Source of the DNA: Diospyros lotus
Lineage: Eukaryota; Streptophyta; Magnoliopsida; Ericales; Ebenaceae
Assembly (NCBI RefSeq): GCF_014633365.1
Contig: NC_068351.1
Location: 19,891,366 to 19,955,365, forward strand
DNA: 64,000 nucleotides
Direction: 5' to 3'
Shown here: one piece after another, positions 58,890 to 64,000 of the stretch
How the letters are laid out: every line of letters starts with the position of its first letter
Numbering within the stretch: the stretch's first letter is position 1
Program-made: the position numbers and the translations under genes
Notes under the pieces: model-generated
Told to the model about the DNA's origin: nothing
Database searches by the model: none
What the model saw: the letters and a program-made list of their open reading frames with translations, nothing else

Positions 58890-61800
58890 AATATAGATAT
58901 AGGCATAACAAAAAGTTTCATGATATAAATTGCTTCACTTTTCATAGGAGTAACATTCATTCTTACATCATTTCTTAAGGTTTTAAAATCCATACACTTT
59001 TCAAAAATATACAAGGGTGCCAATACAATACAAAAAGAAATAATCTTCTACACAGCCCTTCCACACAAGTCCCAAAATCTCTAGATTGGGGGAGATCTTT
59101 ATACACGTCTAAATTTAACTTCGAGCCCTACTAGACTGCCCTTCTACCATAGTTTTTCCCTTACCTGAAATGACAAAAACAAGCAAGTGAGCCATAAGGC
59201 TCAGCAAACATATATATATATATATTTATATAGTAAGAGGAATAAAGATAAGAGAGATTTACGAAGGCATGCATAATATAAAAATCAATGGAAGACTACT
59301 ACCTGACATTCAGAGACAGCTTTTGATCATGTCTTCTTCGTCAATAATATCTTAATAATTGATATTTCTTTGCTTAACAATAAGGCACACATTTAAACTC
59401 ATAGAGTAACATTCGCATAATTTACATAATGACATAATACCATTTTTTCATACATGGCTATAGCATAAGAAGTCACATAGCACATATACAAAAGGTGCGG
59501 ATGAGCCACCTTGGTAGGATATTCTTTTTTCTTTCTCTCCCTTATTTCTTTCTCTTTTTTTTTCTTTCTTTCTTTCTTTCGTTGCCAACGAGCTGGATTT
59601 TTTGTCATGGCATGCCTTTAGAATATCCACTTACTTTCCTTTCATGCAAAATAATAGGTGCGTTAAGGAAATATATACACACACACAGAGATATATATAT
59701 ATATGCATACACATTCAAGCATCTTAACATACTCCACAACAACATGCTTATACTCACCCACTAGGATTTTCAGCCACATCACATCATTTGCATGCATATG
59801 ACTCCATTCGAATCAATTTATTGCTCATTCATTGCTTATACATCTTATTTAAATGACACAGGACAATCCGGATGAAGAAAACTCACTTAAGGAAAATTGG
59901 CTCAAATAGTCGACTAAAGGGATTTGGTAGTTGACTAAGGCTTAGTCGACTGACTAATTTCATTAGTCAACTGGAAAGTATAGTCGATTGAATGGAACCC
60001 TTAGTCGACTAGAAAGACTTGCTTAGTTTACTGGACAACAAGCTGGTCTGCAGACCTAAAATTTCCAGTTACTGCTCAACCGACTCCTTAGCTCGAATAG
60101 TCAATTAAACGCACACGAAATTGAAAACCCACGAACAAAAAAACATCCAAAACACCTGCAAGCAAAACCTTAACCCCCAAGTTGCCATTCCTTGAATAAA
60201 AAGTGGGGAAAACAAGCCTCATAGAGAAGAAAACAAGACTCAATGACACCTTTGAAGGAAATCCACAAGATTTGAGAAAAACACGGACTAATACATTTAA
60301 CTACAAGCTTTCAAAAACTACCTTTAAAAAGATGATAGCAAGAGCTTTGATTAAATATAAGGATATAACTTGTACTAAAAGATAGGAGAAAAGGAGAAGG
60401 AAACTTGTCTTTTGATAAAGAAGCGAAAGAGAAGAAGAAGCACTCCAAGAGCTCGAAATCTACCTACTTTGAGAGCTTGATTCCACCACAATTAATGGAA
60501 GAAGAAGGGAAGAAGAAGATAATGAAGAAGATGAAGGAAGATTGCAAAGAGGGAGCAAGGAAATGGAGAGGAAGAGAAAAAGATTGAAAGAAAAGAAAAG
60601 AGAGGCATGGAAGAGAATGGGCTGCACGTCCATTCTCCAACCACCCCTCCCCCAAAATTTCAATTTTGCCTCACACACACCCAACTTACTCATGCCCTTA
60701 ATGGATTTTTGTTTCTATTTTCCTTTTCCTTTCTTTTTTCTATATTCATTCTATTTTGAAAATTTTCATTTTACCCTTAACTTTTCCCACACACATAACA
60801 TATAAGACCTCTTTGGACATTTTGCATTTTCATTACCTTTCCAATTTCCTTATTCATTCATTTTCCACAATACACACACACACACACACACATCTCATTA
60901 AATAAACCCATATTTATACATGGTCCAAGCCCATTTAAAAGCCCAATTCATATTAGGTCCATGGAATTATTTTATACCCAGCACTTCCATTGGGCTTTAA
61001 ACCCTTGGCCCAAGCTATAACACTAGGTGTTATTGGTATTATAAAATATGGAAGGTTGATAGAAACTTTCAAAAAAGTGCCCTTAAGATAAGTGGATCCA
61101 TGGGAATAATGGTGCCCTCATGGAGGGGCATTTTGGTAAATTGGGTAGCGAGACCCAATGAAGACTAATTGGAAAATTTGAAAATTATTCCCTTGTTGGG
61201 ATGAGAATGTGTTGGAAATTATTCTCATTTGGGCAATTGTGTGGAGATTGATGGGATTGTTAATTCCTAAGGGAATTTTGGTAATTTGGAGTATAATTCC
61301 ATGAGGGAAATTAATTATAGTTTATTAATATGTGAGGAGAAATCTATTTTCCCTAAAATGGAGAATAAATGTGGTGAACCCACGTGGATGGCTTGGATTA
61401 AAGCTTGGAAGCCAAGGGTTGCGTCTAAGAGTGACACTTGGAAAGCTCTTGTCCAAGAAAAATGAATGATTTAATTAAATAAAAAAGAAATAAGAATTAG
61501 TCATTCTAGCATTTATGGAAGGAAAGATTATGGGAGAAATAAAAAACTCAAAAAGAAAATGAAAATTAGTCTCTCATTTAATGTGTGAAAATGTCGGATT
61601 TATTTAATGCAAAAAGAAAAAAATTATGTCTCTCATGTGATGTGTTGAAATTAGTCAAAAATTAAATAAATGGGAAAATGACTAATTTTGGGATTTGAAG
61701 ACAAAGTGATCCAAGGGTGGAGAATTTGTCTTGAATATGAGATGGGAGAAGATCAAAGGCTTGTATTAAAAGTCTCCAAGTGGCATGAATTTTGCTTCTT

Positions 61801-62566
61801 TGGAAGGTGGAGATTTAATCTCCAATCTCAATAAAGGGTTGAGATTTAAAGAGAGGAAATTGCATGGATTGCCAAGTATTAAAGTAATGAATGGTTGAGA
61901 TTTAATCTTGGTTAAGCACATGGATTGTGCTTTCTTTGAGTGGTTGAGATTAAGCCTTGGAAAAGGCAAAGTGATCCAAGGGTTGGGATTTAAAGAGATC
62001 AAGTGGCATGGATTGTGTTTCTTTCAAAGTTTGAGATTTATTCTCTTAAAGAAAGATCAAGGGTTAAGATTGAGTCTTGAGTTTGAGATATCAAGACAAG
62101 GAAAAATCTCTCAAAGAAAGAAAGAAATTATCAAAGGAAAGAAAGAAAGAAGAAGAAATATTTTAATTAAAGGGATTTGAAAAAATTAAATGAAAATTTA
62201 TTTCTCGAGAGTGGAATTTCTAAAGCCCAAATTTGCTAGTCAATTTTGGGGTTGGGGAAAGGGAAGGACAAAGTCTAGTTCTCACATAAGGTGTTTCATG
62301 TTGAAACATAGTCCTCCCTTCACAAATAACCGGGCAGGTGAACAGTTCAGATGATTGTTCACGAGTGACACTCGTAAGTGGGAACGGGGTGTCACACAAG
62401 CCCACTAACTTGCCTCTTAGACCACACATAAAATATTTTTCGCTATTTAACCTCTTTAACAACCCATAATTTATTTTCAGCATTCATCAAATAAGTTCTG
62501 CATGCAACACCCTATATAAAAATATAATTAATATCTATGACCCATTCAATGGGTCGTTACATTTGT

Positions 62567-62890
62567 AAAATCTCAGATAAATTTATCTGTAAAAAGTCAT
62601 ATAAGAAGTCACATGAGGGTTTTTTTAGGAATTGTCAGATAAGTTTAACAAACACGTTAGAAAGTTAATTGGTTCGGAATGTTTCTCGTATCTTACCTTT
62701 TTCACTCATGTCTTGGTTAACAAACATTATCTAAGTAAATAGTTAAAGATGATACATATATTTTGTTCGTGGTATATATCATAAAAATATTTACATAATT
62801 TATCTAAATGACTTCATGTCAACAAATGTTAAATGTATATCTATAACAAATGGAGAAAATTGTTAATGACATGAAAGGTTAGGACATGCT
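62567..62890. other. Unassigned AT-rich stretch
   Basis: No gene or repeat boundary recognised between the long LTR and the copia remnant. Confidence 0.4.
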
Positions 62891-63345
62891 AGCATTAATC
62901 AATTATCTAAGTTGATTAAACTTGATTTTGTAAGAGACCTAGCTAACATAAAATTTGATAAAAAAAAAAAAAAAAGATGTGTGATTCATGCCAACAAGGA
63001 ACATAAGTTAGAACATCATTTAAGTCTAAAAATATAGTCACAACCCATTAGCCACTTGAATTACTTCAAATGAACCTTCTAGAACTTTAAGCCTATGTGG
63101 AAAGAGACATAGTCTAGTTATTGTAGATAATTATTCTAGATACACATCGGTAATGTTCTTGACTTCAAAAGATGAAACCTATGACTACTTCATTAAACTT
63201 TGTAGAGAAGTTCAAAATAGATGTGGAGTTAAGATTGTAAGTATTAGAAATGATAGGGAGAGAGAACTTGATAATTAAGACATTAAACTATTTTGTAATC
63301 AAAATGGTTCAAAGCATAACTCCTCCACTTATAAAAGTCTAATTT
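62891..63345 (+). pseudogene. Ty1/copia integrase fragment, decayed
   Basis: Plus-strand pieces fit the GAG-pre-integrase and integrase of copia elements: INQLSKLIKLDLVRDLANIK, MCDSCQQGT, FKSKNIVTT, PLELLQMNLLEL, then SRYTSVMFLTSKDETYDYF and IKLCREVQNR. Several stops and frame changes and a poly-A run near 62960 interrupt it. Too damaged to encode a protein. Weak traces of a downstream pol segment may run to about 63580. Confidence 0.75.
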
Positions 63346-63593
63346 AAGTAAAGCAAACTGAAAAAGAAACTAGAATACAAATTAATCAAAATAATTTATC
63401 CCAAGAGTGGAAGTTAGTTGATGTGAAGATCAAATTTTAAAAAGTTCTAAAAAAGGTGTGAAAACAAGATATCCCCTAAGAAATATTTTTGAAAATCTAA
63501 CATTCATATCACAAATACAGTCAAATATATTGATGAAACTAAAAAAGATGAAAATTGGATGATGATAATTAAGGCATTGGCATGTGTGTTGAA

Positions 63594-64000
63594 AATGGGT
63601 AGTGTTTCCAGGTTGCTTTTGAATGGGAACATAATCTTTAATGTGATTGTGTTGTGCCAAGTTCCAACGTTGATGTTGACCCTTTTGTGTTAGGAATGGT
63701 AACAATTGTTCCTGAAGTGTTGGAGAAATGCGTTGATGTTGTCCCTCTTAAGTTAGGATTATGTTATGCCAATGCGTCGATGTGATTATGTTGCCTTCAG
63801 AGATATTGCTCTTTTCTCGTGGTATGGGTTAAGCGTTGTATGAGATTCTCTTGGGTTAGTTATGGCATTATCATGTATGTTGGAAATGGGTAGTGTTTTT
63901 AGGATGCTTTTGAGTAGGAATGTAATCTCTGACGTGATTGTGGTATGCCGGGTTCCTGCATTGATGTTGACTCTTTTATGCCGGGAGTGGTAACGATTGT
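63594..64000. repeat. ~291-bp tandem repeat at the right edge, second copy incomplete
   Basis: AATGGGTAGTGTTT occurs at 63594 and again at 63885, and both are followed by matching blocks (GTAACAATTGT and GTAACGATTGT). The second copy runs off the window. Confidence 0.75.

Larger units (their letters stand above)
49200..62561 (-). mobile_element. Long LTR of the 41582-type family, split by the LOG-carrying element
   Basis: The pieces 49200-49273 and 58895-62561 join, after removing the insertion and one AATAT, into an LTR of about 3.74 kb. On the minus strand it starts TGTAACGACCCATTGAATGG at 62561 and ends GAGCCCTGACCA at 49200. Flanks are TTTTT (49195-49199) and TTTGT (62562-62566), a duplication with one mismatch. 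Matching blocks with 41582-44748 in reverse: GCTGAGCC...GGCTCAC near 59192, and the stretch around CCAGTTACTGCTCAACCGAC near 60067. No internal region, so it looks like a solo LTR. Confidence 0.65.

Overview
The window is nuclear DNA of a flowering plant, most likely a eudicot. It is AT-rich, its genes carry plant-type introns, and it holds two recognisable plant genes in 64 kb. Almost everything else is transposable elements in nested layers. I cannot name the species.

Layout: 1-4749 is the right part of a minus-strand LTR retrotransposon (copy A), cut by the window edge. It carries an intronless reading frame for a LOG-type cytokinin-activating enzyme. 5942-7085 is a truncated LTR. 7086-16745 is a duplicated block of about 67-bp minisatellite plus LTR-like sequence, broken by two solo LTRs (10131-12855, TSD AAAAG; 13459-15025, TSD AAAGT). 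17428-18070 is a fold-back MITE just upstream of gene 1. 18529-22878 (+) is a complete five-exon LRK10L-type receptor kinase gene. A hAT-type MITE (23095-23775) lies 216 bp after its stop. 25486-41181 is a minus-strand Tat-like Ty3/gypsy element (TSD ATTGT), itself split by a degraded Athila-like element (30647-38229, TSD CCTCT) and a solo LTR (26831-28672). 41582-44748 is a 3.2-kb solo LTR (TSD GGACC). 45731-47945 (-) is a two-exon BC10-type GT14 glycosyltransferase gene. 49200-62561 is another long LTR, split by a complete 9.6-kb retrotransposon (49274-58889, TSD AATAT). That element carries a second, broken copy of the LOG-like gene and a CACTA element (54700-56341, TSD CTA). The right edge has a decayed Ty1/copia integrase piece and a 291-bp tandem repeat.

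The most interesting result is the LOG-carrying retrotransposon family. Two copies share a primer-binding site of the tRNA-Asp type used by plant Athila-like elements, a gag-linker-like ORF, a cysteine-cluster protein of unknown function and the LOG-like gene, all in element orientation. No protease, reverse transcriptase or integrase is visible in the complete copy, so the family looks non-autonomous. Copy A keeps an open LOG frame as far as the window shows. The complete copy has lost the LOG start codon and gained a stop.

LTR boundaries and target-site duplications were read directly from the sequence. Family names rest on recognisable protein motifs and are less certain for the solo LTRs. 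The two host genes are not functionally linked as far as I can see.
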